From Aquatica leii (lineage: Eukaryota; Arthropoda; Insecta; Coleoptera; Lampyridae), in NCBI GenBank assembly GCA_035610365.1, contig CM069434.1, positions 103,838,806 through 103,902,805 on the forward strand: a DNA stretch of 64,000 nt, read 5' to 3'. Made by a program: the position numbers and the translations under genes. The notes beneath the pieces were generated by a model. The model saw only the letters and a program-made list of their open reading frames with translations. It ran no database searches and had not been told where the DNA came from. Below, piece by piece: positions 1 through 9,124 of the stretch. Positions within the stretch are counted from its first letter, which is position 1. Each line of letters opens with the position of its first letter.

Positions 1-708
1 TCTGAATGGAATGTATAATTCTCTTCCACTTTTAATAATATCGAGCAGTTTTAATTGTTCTTTAATTGAAACAGATATGTGTGGAACTCGCCAACTGACC
101 TTATGTAGCTGAACTTTGATATTTTTTATATTATCATCAACTACTAAAGCATTATTATCGGTATTACTGCGAAGCAACACCAATTCTTGTCTACAATTGA
201 TCACTACTTTTTTAAAATCTTCGCACGATCATAAAATCATTCGAAGAGGTATAACCGCATCAAAATTTCCTGAAGATATATCCAATAATCTTGAATTGCC
301 TATTGGAAACCAACCACCGTTTTCAAGAGCTTTGCTTTCTTCTGGATTGTACGACACATAACCTTTTAAAACAGACATAATTCCCGGATTTCTAACGCGA
401 TCGATAACTTCTCCAGAAATTTCTAAACGAATCTCATCAAACAAAAATAAGATACCCATATTAACAAAGTGAATATTGGGCGTTTGAATCTTTGCGTTTT
501 TATCATCATATGCTTCTACTTTTCCTTGTACATGAAGAGAGCTATACCAAGGTAACGTATATAATTCTTGTTGTTGTATAGGAATTCTGATTTCATCGTT
601 GTTGTTAAAGGAACTTGATGCATAAGGTGGATGACTTCGTTTTTCTGCATATGCTATTGTGGTATCAAAAACTGGTGGTTCGTTTACTTTTAAAATTTCA
701 TAATTCAT
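1..708 (-). pseudogene. Polinton major capsid protein (double jelly-roll type), partial, one in-frame stop
   Basis: The reading frame starts at the ATG at 706-708 and runs 159 codons to a TGA at 229-231. The same frame then stays open to base 1, so the gene is interrupted by a nonsense change and not by a frameshift, and its 3' half lies outside the window. The N-terminal part has the pattern of insect Polinton capsid proteins: a segment FDEIRLEISGEVIDRVRNPG (about residues 91-110) followed by a segment beginning SVLKGYVSYN. In this family the protein trimerises to form the capsid shell, which is established for relatives but not visible here. It lies downstream of the penton, protease and PLA2 genes on the same strand, the usual morphogenesis block. 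The stop makes it unlikely to work. Family assignment is good; fold is inferred from family resemblance. Confidence 0.72.
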
Positions 709-710
709 TT

Positions 711-890
711 TTACGTTCGTAATTTTAGTCCTAAAGATTCGAGGAATTTTTTATTCTTTCGTGTTAAGCGATTGATTTTAGCAGACCGACTGAACAGTTT
801 AGCTTTTTTTTGGATTTATATACTTTTTTATTGTCTTGGTAATATTAATATGTTTACTCCAATTTTTATTTTTATTAAACACGATTCCCG
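711..890 (-). pseudogene. Small basic Polinton ORF remnant between penton and capsid genes
   Basis: Immediately upstream of the capsid ATG, the - strand encodes a Lys/Arg-rich stretch that reads through SAKINRLTRKNKKFLESLG and ends at a TAA at 711-713. The upstream part of the frame is lost at a run of eight A (about 795-802 on this strand), where the reading shifts frame. No clear start codon is left. The position and basic composition suggest a small virion or DNA-binding protein of the element, but this is inference. It could also be chance coding in AT-rich DNA. Confidence 0.35.
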
Positions 891-1634
891 TTATAATGGT
901 TTATTGGATTTTTTAAGATGCAACCTAACCGTGATTACCTCTCCTCTAAAATCGACTAAATTTTGATCTTGATCCGTTATTTTTATAGTAATTTCGTCTA
1001 TTTGCTTCGTGTTAATTGGTAAATAAATTACGTTAGTTGGAGTTTCTATAATTTTATATCCTGGTGGGACTGTAGGAAAAAACTCATGAATCACATGTAC
1101 TGGCTCGCCGTTTCTGAATGAACTGGTGACGATATTGCATTCTACGCATAACGCGTTTAATTTAAAAATTTTACAAGGAAAATCTGATGTGTTTCTTCTA
1201 TTTGCTTTCAGGATTTTAGGTTTGAAACCCAATAAACTACTGATGGAACCTTTCTTAGAGAAATCAATATCTAAACTGCATATAAGTTCAGATCGTAAAG
1301 TATTATTATTTCCTTTTATGGTTATTGTAGGAGCAGACTGAGATTCATGTGTATCTTTGTTTTCGTACATGGGATATTTTAAAAGTTGTTCACCTAAATA
1401 ATTATTCAAATCATCAATTTCATAAGAACCTTCAGGAATTGCAATGCAGAGTTCTGTGCCATTTTGCAGTATAAAATGACATTTATTATTAGAGCTGTCT
1501 ATATTCATGATTGAATTAAAAGTTTCTAAATTTATCAAACCCAAAACATTATCTTCATCTTCTAATATGATAGGAGGATAATACTTACTTGAAAGAATGG
1601 ATTCCGCTCCAGTCAAAGTAAATGTAGAAGACAT
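891..1634 (-). CDS. Polinton minor capsid (penton, single jelly-roll) protein
   Basis: An intact 247-codon frame starts at the ATG at 1632-1634 (MSSTFTLTG). The C-terminal part carries the run of alternating hydrophobic and polar segments seen in Polinton pentons, including VIYLPINTK, EITIKITDQD and VITVRLHLKK, consistent with the last strands of a beta sandwich. In this family the protein forms the capsid vertices next to the double jelly-roll shell protein. It sits between the protease gene (upstream) and the capsid gene (downstream), all on the - strand, which supports the assignment. The 170-bp upstream gap is AT-rich and contains TATATAATC about 50 bp before the ATG, a possible promoter. 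It is one of the few unbroken genes of this element. Confidence 0.7.
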   Translation of the reverse strand: MSSTFTLTGAESILSSKYYPPIILEDEDNVLGLINLETFNSIMNIDSSNNKCHFILQNGTELCIAIPEGSYEIDDLNNYLGEQLLKYPMYENKDTHESQSAPTITIKGNNNTLRSELICSLDIDFSKKGSISSLLGFKPKILKANRRNTSDFPCKIFKLNALCVECNIVTSSFRNGEPVHVIHEFFPTVPPGYKIIETPTNVIYLPINTKQIDEITIKITDQDQNLVDFRGEVITVRLHLKKSNKPL

Positions 1635-1803
1635 TATACTGCTTGTAGCTCACTAAACTGTAAACTCAAATGTATCAAGATTATATAGTAATCTTAAATG
1701 CTAAGAATAAACTCTACTACTCAATGGTGTTTGAATCTTATTACCTGAAACCTTATTTCACCTCGGATCTGACCCCTGCGCTCCTCGGTCACAAACCAAA
1801 CAT

Positions 1804-2178
1804 CTAATTAAATGAGCCACCGAGAAACCTATCGTAATTATATTTATCTAAAAATTTTAAACACAAATGTCCACAGTTGACAGTATTAAAAGATTGAAAA
1901 TGATTGTGATTGTAGATTATATTACAAGGACCGTTACTCTTTAAGTATTGCGTTAATTCCAATGGAGGCTGTAAGTTTCCAAAACTATCAAAATATACTG
2001 CGCGTGTACCAATCTTTTTATAAGCTGTCCAATGTGTTCCAGCTCCATTTTTATCATCCAAATTTATTATACCACATTCAACGGCACTTACTCCGGATTT
2101 AGGTAGTTCATCTTTCATAAATACTCCGCGAAAGTTTCTTATTTTTAATTTTTTGCATATTTGTATAAATCTATGTTA
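1804..2178 (-). pseudogene. Adenain-like cysteine protease of Polinton, frameshifted at its N-terminus
   Basis: The open part is 1804-2118 (104 codons from the ATG at 2116-2118). It holds the adenain-type catalytic set: His in THWTAY (residues 29-34), acidic residue in YFDSFGNLQPP, Gln in HFQSFN, and Cys in NCGHLCLKFL. About 20 further codons of recognisable N-terminus lie upstream in another frame (to about 2178). The two are separated by a one-base deficit in an A-run at about 2145-2150. In Polintons and adenoviruses this enzyme matures capsid proteins. With the ATG at 2118 as the only start, the product would still keep the catalytic residues, so partial function cannot be excluded from sequence alone. 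Neighbours are the 44-aa ORF upstream and the penton gene downstream. Confidence 0.72.
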
Positions 2179-2310
2179 GTGAGCGCCCGTTTTGGGAGTT
2201 TTATCGTAAGTTTTTTGTGTTTTTCGCCGTCCTAAAAAAAGACCAAATCCTTTTTTATATGGTTGTAAATATAATCCGTTTCCAGATTTATTTAGTGCTA
2301 TTGCTTCCAT
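2176..2310 (-). CDS. 44-aa Polinton ORF with Gly-x-Gly-Leu-aromatic-Leu repeats
   Basis: The frame starts at the ATG at 2308-2310 and ends at TAA 2176-2178. It contains the related motifs GNGLYLQPYKK and GFGLFLGRRK. Its start overlaps the last codons of the upstream PLA2-type gene (stop at 2298-2300), a compact arrangement typical of viral and Polinton gene blocks. Short ORFs of this look occur between the PLA2-type and protease genes of insect Polintons as far as I recall. No function is known to me. The unbroken short frame, overlapping start and conserved-looking repeats make it a plausible real gene. Confidence 0.45.
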   Translation of the reverse strand: MEAIALNKSGNGLYLQPYKKGFGLFLGRRKTQKTYDKTPKTGAH

Positions 2311-3055
2311 AGTTTGATTATGTCTTTGATTTTCTTTAAGTTTTCTTTAGCATCTTTTGCAGCAATTACTGTTTTTGCAATAGCTGCGGCGCCGCCACCT
2401 AACGATCCTAATGCGCCGAGAGCAGCAAAAATAGGATTAGCGGCAAAAACCCACCAATTTTGGCACTGGTATTACACGAACAGGTTTTACTTTTTCGTCC
2501 TTTTAATGATTTTACAGCAGTAATAGCCGCATTGAGAGCATCTTTAGCGTTTAGAAATTTTTTGTTTTAATGCACATTTAGCACTTTTTATTAAATCATG
2601 GAATTTTAATCCTTTTTGATGCTTTCTTTTGGCACTCCTTGTCTTTATACGAAGTCGTTTAGTGCCAGATTGATAACTCATACCAAGTTTTATTTTAGCT
2701 TTCATAGCAGTTGTTACTCCCAACGCAGCTAATTTTTCTCCTAATGACGAATCAGTAGAATACAATCTCTTTTAGCTTTTTCTAATAATAAACCGTCAGC
2801 TTTATGTCTACTTTCTATATTTTTATAATTGTTATAAGCTATGTCATGCTCCTTACAAGCTTCATCTAATTTATTAATACCTCGATCTCCTTTTGCAAGT
2901 CGTTTCGTTAGTTTAGTTCCCGGTCCACAAAAATTATACCCAGGAATGTGTAATTCAACTGGTAGTTTATCAATAACTGAATTTATAAGACCTTTACCCT
3001 GATATTTATTCTTTTTTTGAGGTCGTTGGTTAATAATTGACTTTTGTTTTAACAT
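2298..3055 (-). pseudogene. Polinton phospholipase A2-domain virion protein, several frameshifts
   Basis: The ATG is at 3053-3055. The first open segment (2741-3055) carries a parvovirus-type secreted PLA2 domain: calcium-loop-like NFCGPGTKL (about residues 42-50) and the active-site helix DEACKEHDIAY with the His-Asp pair. A second segment in another frame (to about 2544) continues with SLGEKLAALGV. A third and fourth segment in other frames run through a Gly/Ala-rich hydrophobic stretch (ALGALGSLGGGAAA, about 2370-2420) to the TAG at 2298-2300. At least three frame changes are needed, near 2760, 2544 and 2455. In relatives the protein is a minor virion component, and the lipase is thought to breach membranes during entry. 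This copy is broken and I infer it is non-functional. Confidence 0.68.
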
Positions 3056-3161
3056 GTCTAGAATTTATTTATCAGCTGGAATACACGCACTAACTAACTG
3101 AATTGAAATTTAGTTATATTTATAAGTTTAACAAACACTTTTTTTTTTAGTTTTTATCAAA
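3056..3161. promoter_or_regulatory. Divergent intergenic promoter region of the Polinton
   Basis: The 106 bp between the PLA2-type gene (- strand) and the ATPase gene (+ strand) is the point where the two gene blocks diverge. It contains TATATTTATAAG on the + strand about 45 bp before the ATPase ATG, plus a T-run. A shared promoter here is inferred from layout only. Confidence 0.3.
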
Positions 3162-3824
3162 ATGCGAATCGTGCAACAACCAATTACACTAACAGTTGCA
3201 AATAATGATATAAAAAATTTGGAAACCTATAAGAGACACGGTCAGTTATTACCATCAACTATTCGTTGTCTTATTGTTGGACCATCAAATTGTGGAAAAA
3301 CCAATGTAATGGTTAGCTTAATTGAGCACATTAATGGATTGCGTTTTAAAAACGTTTATGTTTATTCTAAATCGCTTTTTCAACCAAAATATCAATATTT
3401 AGAAAAATTGTTAACCCCTATTGAGGATATAAATTATTTTTCTTTTAGTAATTTAGAAAGTAACATACCTCCACCATCTAAAGCAAAATCTGATTCAGTA
3501 TTTATTTTTGATGATGTGGCGTGTGATAAACAAAATCTAATGAGAGAGTATTTTAGCATGGGTCGTCACAATAACATAGACTGTTTTTACTTATGTCAAA
3601 CCTATAGCCGCATTCCAAAACAATTAATTCGTGATAATGCCAACTTTATAATAGTGTTCAAACAAGATGTATTAAATCTACATCATATTTATGAGGATAA
3701 TGTCAGTACCGATTTAACATTTGACGATTTTAAGAAGATGTTTTCATTTTGTTGGAACGAAAATTATGGTTTTTTAGTTATCGATAAAGAAAGAGATACT
3801 ATATCTGGTAGATACAGAAAATGA
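3162..3824 (+). CDS. Polinton DNA-packaging ATPase (FtsK/HerA type, A32-like)
   Basis: An intact 220-codon frame has its ATG at 3162. Walker A is GPSNCGKTNV (about residues 41-50) and Walker B is SVFIFDDVACD (about residues 111-121). A conserved downstream segment has CQTYSRIPKQLIRDNANF. The length fits the compact packaging ATPases of Polintons and adintoviruses, which pump DNA into the preformed capsid. It heads the + strand block that continues with the DUF8207-like gene, a small gene and the integrase, and diverges from the capsid block. No break is seen. Confidence 0.85.
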   Translation: MRIVQQPITLTVANNDIKNLETYKRHGQLLPSTIRCLIVGPSNCGKTNVMVSLIEHINGLRFKNVYVYSKSLFQPKYQYLEKLLTPIEDINYFSFSNLESNIPPPSKAKSDSVFIFDDVACDKQNLMREYFSMGRHNNIDCFYLCQTYSRIPKQLIRDNANFIIVFKQDVLNLHHIYEDNVSTDLTFDDFKKMFSFCWNENYGFLVIDKERDTISGRYRK

Positions 3825-3980
3825 TTTGATTCATTCATTGAAGCCATTCTACAATAAACTATATAAACCACTATATTAATTAAGTTATTAATACATCCAC
3901 ATATCTGTAATAAATATAGATTTATAACAAATCACCGCATGGTTTATGTATAATTTGCTTAATTAACAATAACAAAACCG

Positions 3981-4105
3981 CTATAGTTTCTGCGCAAACC
4001 GTTTTACAAATCGTCTACTTTGAATGTGGTTTGCTGGAAAACTACTTAACACACCGCGTATTTTATCTATGGTTTGTGTGCAAACCGCTTTACAAACCAC
4101 CTAAA
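3981..4105 (+). repeat. Two imperfect 38-bp direct repeats upstream of the DUF8207-like gene
   Basis: The 466-bp gap between the ATPase and the next gene contains two related copies, 3981-4018 and 4068-4105. Each has the core GCAAACCG followed by TTTACAAA. The GGTTTG/CAAACC parts are mutually inverted, so each copy can fold. The copies are 87 bp apart (start to start). They lie 185-310 bp before the ATG at 4291, so they could be transcription or replication signals of the Polinton. That role is inference. The rest of the gap shows nothing recognisable. Confidence 0.5.
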
Positions 4106-4290
4106 TTGATTGTGATTAGTTTGCAAACTGATCAATAAACAGTTTATAATTTACTGTTGGTCAAAATTCTGCTATGTTTGTAAGCTATTCAGTTTGCAGA
4201 TAATAGTTTTTGTTAAAGGTTTATAAGGAACTGTAGCAGCATATTTGATTAGTAAGCAAAAAAATAAACGTACGTTAAGGTTCGTTCAAA

Positions 4291-5427
4291 ATGCAATCGT
4301 ACCACAATTTATCAAATTTATCGAATGAAGAGGAATTAACTAAAAGGTTAATGAAAAAAAGAGAAGAAGTAAAGAAAAAGTTTGAATTACTAAAACAGGG
4401 TGAAATTACGAAGGACAAAGCATTTTTTCCTATAACTAAACGTTTAGAAACTATCTCAGATCAATTAAATGCTAAAAATACAAAGTTGTCCTTTGTTAAC
4501 AATAAAGATGAACAAAATCTAAACTCAAAAAAACTAAAACACGAAAATACTGTTGCGGAATCTACCCCCATTCCAACATGGAGTACAAAACTTTCAAATC
4601 TTAAAAAAAAAATTCAATCGATAAAAGATGAAAAATTACATGAACCCAAAGATCAAAATATTTTTGATCATAATGCTGCTACAATTTCGAATTTAAAAGA
4701 AGACGTTATAATTTCAGAACCTTCAGTTGAGGTAGACGATTATGAATTAGATGATTTAATTGAACATTCGGTAGAAGAAAGTAACAGAAATATAGAAAAC
4801 ATTCTTGATAGCAATATCTATAATGAATACTTAGCAGAGTTTGATGAATTGCCTAGAAGATATATAGATGCTATGGTTCATGATAAAAAAAGGCAGTTTG
4901 ATCACAGAACTGGAATAAGGCATGATAGTTTTCAAGAAAAGTTTTTTATAGGAACATCAGCAGTAGAATTTATTGGATCAGATATCAAAGTAGATGAAAA
5001 AATATACAATGGAACCCCTGGACTGTATGAATTATTATTTAAAAACACTCCTGTAACGTATACTGATGGAGATTTGCATATATACAAAGAAATTTTAGAT
5101 ATTAGTAATGCTTGCAGAAGTAACTTTGATCCTAATGGTCAAATACAAGAAACACGATCTGACAAATATAAATCTATTATTGCTCCTCTATATTTTGTAC
5201 AGCCTGGGTATGTAGAAACACCAAAAAGATTCAAAAAAACAATAGGAAAAGGAATGTTTAAAGAAGTTAACAATCATGATACCGATTATGTTTATTGGGA
5301 TGATGTAAATGAATTAGTTGACAGATTGAGGTTGTTAGTAGCATCTGAAACAGCAGGCCATACAGGTCACACAAACGAAATCGTCTCTATTATAGAAGAA
5401 CTACGCGAAGCACAAATAATTGAATAA
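4291..5427 (+). CDS. Polinton protein with DUF8207-like C-terminal domain
   Basis: A 378-codon frame opens with an ATG at 4291. The N-terminal third is charged and probably coiled (EEELTKRLMKKREEVKKKFE, about residues 13-32), followed by an acidic linker. From about residue 210 on is a domain typical of insect Polintons, with IYNGTPGLYELLFKNTP, then YTDGDLHIYKEILD, then SDKYKSIIAPLYF. I associate it with DUF8207. Its function is unknown to me. It is often found beside the ATPase or integrase in these elements, and here it is followed 4 bp later by the next ORF, suggesting one transcript. The frame is intact. Confidence 0.65.
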   Translation: MQSYHNLSNLSNEEELTKRLMKKREEVKKKFELLKQGEITKDKAFFPITKRLETISDQLNAKNTKLSFVNNKDEQNLNSKKLKHENTVAESTPIPTWSTKLSNLKKKIQSIKDEKLHEPKDQNIFDHNAATISNLKEDVIISEPSVEVDDYELDDLIEHSVEESNRNIENILDSNIYNEYLAEFDELPRRYIDAMVHDKKRQFDHRTGIRHDSFQEKFFIGTSAVEFIGSDIKVDEKIYNGTPGLYELLFKNTPVTYTDGDLHIYKEILDISNACRSNFDPNGQIQETRSDKYKSIIAPLYFVQPGYVETPKRFKKTIGKGMFKEVNNHDTDYVYWDDVNELVDRLRLLVASETAGHTGHTNEIVSIIEELREAQIIE

Positions 5428-5431
5428 AACA

Positions 5432-5842
5432 ATGACTTTAGATAAATTTGGTCGCCATATAATTAAACATAATCAAATATCTGCTGAAAAAGTGCAAAAT
5501 GATACACATAAAACAATGTTTTACAACCATATTTTATTATTTCAGACAAACAGACTTCTAGATAATAAATATCTGATATGGTCAGACAAAAGTTCTTATT
5601 CATTCCCATTAGAAAATGGTATAATTGATAATTTATCTATAAATCTTGAAAACGTTATGCTAAAGATAAATGGAAAACCTTATACAAGCGAGCAAGTTGC
5701 TAATCGTCAACTTAAATTAGGAGACAAGATATCGTTTGAAATACGCAATCACGAAAATCAAACTGCTATAAGATATTTGAAAACGTTATATGTTGAAATA
5801 GTAGTTAAATGTCCTGTCAAAATAGAAAGTGGTTCAGTGTAA
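5432..5842 (+). CDS. Small conserved-context Polinton protein, function unknown (136 aa)
   Basis: The ATG at 5432 gives MTLDKFGRHIIKHN, starting 4 bp after the stop of the upstream gene. The stop at 5840-5842 lies 2 bp before the integrase ATG. The protein has beta-rich character with conserved-looking segments FGRHIIKHN, YSFPLENGIIDNLSI and KLGDKISFEIRNH, and a hydrophobic C-terminal strand LKTLYVEIVVK. This would fit a small jelly-roll or fibre-like virion component, but I do not recognise a named family, and the fold is a guess. The tight packing between the DUF8207-like and integrase genes supports it as a real gene. Confidence 0.5.
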   Translation: MTLDKFGRHIIKHNQISAEKVQNDTHKTMFYNHILLFQTNRLLDNKYLIWSDKSSYSFPLENGIIDNLSINLENVMLKINGKPYTSEQVANRQLKLGDKISFEIRNHENQTAIRYLKTLYVEIVVKCPVKIESGSV

Positions 5843-5844
5843 AA

Positions 5845-6807
5845 ATGCCTAGACGAAAAGCAACAAAAGAATCTGTTCCATCTTCTATAAAAAGAGACAT
5901 AGTTTTAGAATTGCATAAACCTGCACGAAGAAATTTCAAAAGACGTCGGGTTATAATAAAAGGTATTAATGAAACATTACAAGCTGATCTTGTCGATATG
6001 GTTTCGTTTTCAAAACAAAACAACCAATTTAAATACATACTTGTTGTAATTGATTGCTTTTCGAAATATGTATGGACACTTCCTTTAAAATTAAAAATGC
6101 AAAACATGTTACTGACGCAATGGAAAAAATATTATCACGTTTAAAGCATTTGCCAAAAAACATACAAACAGACGAAGGATTAGAATTTTACAATAGTACA
6201 TTCAAAAATTTGATGAAAAAGTATAATGTTAATCACTATAGTACGTTTAGTACAAAAAAAGCATCAATTGTAGAACGTGTTAATCGAACTTTGAAAAACA
6301 TAATGTGGAAACAATTTAGTTTACAGGGTAATTACAAATGGATAAACATATTAGATGAAATTACAAATCTATACAATAACACTTTTCATCGTACAATTAA
6401 AATGAAGCCATCGATGGTTAACAAAAACAATGAAAAATCTATTTTACAATCTGCATACTCACACATAAAAATAGCAAACCAAAATAACAAATTTTCGTTG
6501 GGGGATTATGTAAGAATTAGCAAATACAGAAATGCATTTGAAAAAGGGTATACTCCTAATTGGTCTAATGAAATTTTTATAATTAGGAAAGTTAAACTAA
6601 CTAACCCAACTACCTATTTGCTAAAAGACATAAAAGGGGATGATATTTTAGGAGGTTTTTATGAAATGGAATTGCAAAAGTTAAACATCCGGATACGTAC
6701 TTAATTGAAAGAATTTTACGAAAGAAAGGAACTAAAATGTATGTAAAGTGGTTAGGCTTTGATGAAACTCACATAACAGCTGGATAAACAAAAACAGTAT
6801 TGCATAA
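5845..6807 (+). pseudogene. Polinton retrovirus-type integrase with C-terminal chromodomain, frameshifted
   Basis: The ATG is at 5845. The catalytic D-D-E triad is visible: Asp in QADLVDM, Asp in QTDEGLEF, and Glu in SIVERVNRTLK. The first frame (to 6144) and second frame (to 6704) overlap in reading near 6090-6105 (an A/T-rich run), so one frameshift splits the core. A second near 6680 and a third near 6770 separate off a chromodomain-like tail that contains YVKWLGF and then a SWINK segment, ending at TAA 6805-6807. Polinton integrases insert the element with 6-bp target duplications. This copy is disabled by three frame breaks. It is usually placed near an element end. Confidence 0.8.
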
Positions 6808-6964
6808 ATAACAATAGATTAAGCTACCGCCTAATATATTTACTAAGGTATGATAAAATCTGTAATAGTAAAATAAAAAACGTATCATTAATTCAAACAT
6901 TTATTGTTTATTTCTACTTTACATTGTTTAAATATTTACATATGTCATACATTATAACTCTATT

Positions 6965-7271
6965 TTATTTTTGAATAAATTCAATGTTTGTTGTTTCACC
7001 AACTGCTCCTCGGCTCACGAGATAGATGTTATTTCCCGAACCAATCAAACTATTAATTTGGTTTATGTCTTCAATCGAAAACTTGTTAGTAAATCTTTGT
7101 GGTAGAGGTACTTTAAAAATCTTGGCATTCGACAATCACTTGCTCCCCAAATTTACCATCTATTTTACTAAAACACTTTATTTTATACTGCTCATTTATT
7201 AATAGACTTTTAGCACTTAGATAAGGAACCAAATGAGAAGTTTCGTTTAAGTTTACAAAAAATGATTCCAT
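6965..7271 (-). pseudogene. Short terminal Polinton ORF, one frameshift, about 100 aa
   Basis: On the - strand an ATG at 7269-7271 opens MESFFVNLNETSHLVPYLSA and runs 52 codons to TAA 7113-7115. Recognisable coding continues in the next frame from about 7120, with VPLPQRFTNKFSIEDINQIN, to TAA 6965-6967. The total length of 307 nt is one base more than a multiple of three, pointing to a one-base insertion in the T-run at about 7114-7119. A short - strand ORF beside the integrase occurs in insect Polintons as I remember them. Its function is unknown. It is split by the frameshift into two short pieces. Confidence 0.5.
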
Positions 7272-7795
7272 CTTTATTTTTTTCTTAAGTTTACTAAAAA
7301 GAAGAAGATACTAGTATTAAATCTTTACAAATATTACCTTTATATACATACAATAGCATCCCCACCATCACTACGAACTTCACCGACTGACCTACATCCG
7401 ATCATTACCGAAACGAAACACCTCCTACAATTCTTTACGATTCACCCACCACCAATACGATATATCCCGACTTACAAAATCCGAATGCAACTCGAGCATA
7501 CCCGAAACGAAACGATAGCAACGAAATTTCACGACCTCCTACCGATCTTACCCGAGTGAGCCAGCATCCTCACTACATAACTACTGATGTAGAAGAAAGA
7601 AACCAAAAGAATTTTAGCAGAACTTAACCAAAAAGAAAGAATATCGGTGACAGCAAAATGGATGAACAATTGGGTAGCATCCAAGCTACAACCAACAAGA
7701 TACCGACGACGTATCCAAAGACTCGAACCACCAAAACCGAAAGAAAAGAACCAAAAGAATAGCAAAGGTCGAAAGTCGAAAGCCCAAAAAGCGAA
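7272..7795. other. Junction between Polinton end and Gypsy 3' remnant
   Basis: Between the Polinton's last ORF and the Gypsy ORF there is simple-composition, A/C-rich sequence (about 7330-7780) with no gene I can support. It is probably 3' sequence of the deleted Gypsy element. I could not find a Polinton inverted-repeat end or a second Gypsy LTR here. Confidence 0.3.
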
Positions 7796-9124
7796 CTAGC
7801 ACTTGCGACGCTTGCGACGCCGATGAAAACGAAGAGAACGATTAGAAGAAGGAGACAACAAAGAATAATTAGAAGCGACTGAAGAAGAAGATGCAAAAGC
7901 AATAGAAGCGGCCTTTACACCCGGAGAAATAGTACGATCCTTATGTAGACGCGTAGACCTTGTAGCGACATCAGTGTTGGAAAGCTTCGTTCTACTTGGC
8001 AAAAGGTGACGTGACCTAAAAGGCTTGTTTCGTCGCGAATTCGCACAAGAACAATGACGTATGAACTCGGCAACCTTAGGTCTCATATGAGGCCAGTAAA
8101 AATGACATCGAAGAGCTTCCAAAGTGCTCCTAACACTGAGGTGATCACAATTAGCTGTAAAATGGTGATCTTGAATAAGTTGCTTGCGCTGGTGCGATGG
8201 TACAACTAACTTCCAAACGCAAGGATCTGAAGATGAAATGCGAACACGTTTACATAAAAGATTTTTCAGAACACACCAACGAGAGAAACGACGAGGAGAA
8301 ATAGTAACTTTAGATATCATACCTAAATACCAAGGATCAGTAGTAGGCCTAATAATCCTAGAGACTGAAAAGAAATTAGGAGGAAGAGAAAGAAGAGAAC
8401 GAACAGTACGTAAAGGCTTATCACCTTGAGAACGACAACGAACACAAGTATTGGGAGGAGAAGTAGTAAGAGAGCAAGTAGCAGAAGAGACGGAAGTAGA
8501 AATCTTATTAGCAAAGACTACAGATGGCTCTTGAACTTTGTCACCAATCTCTGTTGTAGAGAAGTAGAAAGAATCGCGAGAATTGATGTTAGACTCCAAA
8601 CGCTTGCCTAAAGATATTAATTGAGCAATAGATGTAATCTCAATCAACGCTAAAGGAAGTTGATAAAACGGCGTTAGATTTCGACGAATAACCTTTAGCT
8701 GCATTTGCTCTGAGACCGGTTCTGCTAGCTGAAGGAAGAGATATCGCATTGAAGTAACGTAAGTACCAATGGTTTCGTTAGCTCCCATTGTACGATTGCG
8801 AATAGTATCCATCAAGCGCTCGTCATAATCTAAAGGTAAAAACTCAGACTTCAACAAAGCAGCAACATCATCCCACGAACGTAACGAACTTCGATTCGTC
8901 CTAAAAACAAGAAGGGCTTTGCCAGATAAAACTTCAAAAGCTGAAAGAAAAAGTTGATGTTGTGAAACACCACGAGACAAACACAACTCGTCAAGACGAA
9001 TAAGAAATTCTATAAGTAAAGAAGGATCTTCACCCAAAAAAGTAACATTCCAGTTACCTAAATTCGTTTCGGAATCAGAGTCCGAAGAAGTAAGAAATGG
9101 CGGTTCTTCATCTGAAGAATACAT
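7796..9124 (-). CDS. Gypsy gag fused in frame to integrase N-terminal zinc domain (internally deleted element)
   Basis: A 442-codon open frame from the ATG at 9122-9124. Residues about 20-200 are a Ty3/Gypsy gag: WNVTFLGEDPSLLIEFLIRL, then GKALLVFRTNR, then NETIGTYVTSMRYLFLQL. A zinc-knuckle remnant NTCVRCRSQ (about residue 228) is followed directly by integrase N-terminal sequence (DPWYLGMISK, KLVVPSHQRK, and the HHCC-like YWPHMRPKVAEFIRHC, about residues 350-366). Protease, reverse transcriptase and RNase H are absent, so a deletion joined gag to integrase without breaking the frame. The last 70 residues are Ser/Arg-rich. The 5' leader, PBS and LTR lie to the right. Whether it is still translated is unknown. 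Confidence 0.6.
   Translation of the reverse strand: MYSSDEEPPFLTSSDSDSETNLGNWNVTFLGEDPSLLIEFLIRLDELCLSRGVSQHQLFLSAFEVLSGKALLVFRTNRSSLRSWDDVAALLKSEFLPLDYDERLMDTIRNRTMGANETIGTYVTSMRYLFLQLAEPVSEQMQLKVIRRNLTPFYQLPLALIEITSIAQLISLGKRLESNINSRDSFYFSTTEIGDKVQEPSVVFANKISTSVSSATCSLTTSPPNTCVRCRSQGDKPLRTVRSLLSLPPNFFSVSRIIRPTTDPWYLGMISKVTISPRRFSRWCVLKNLLCKRVRISSSDPCVWKLVVPSHQRKQLIQDHHFTANCDHLSVRSTLEALRCHFYWPHMRPKVAEFIRHCSCANSRRNKPFRSRHLLPSRTKLSNTDVATRSTRLHKDRTISPGVKAASIAFASSSSVASNYSLLSPSSNRSLRFHRRRKRRKC

Noticed and set aside
7529..7902. Hydrophobic - strand open frames
   Set aside because: They overlap the end of the gag/integrase ORF or lie in biased A/C-rich sequence, and resemble no protein.
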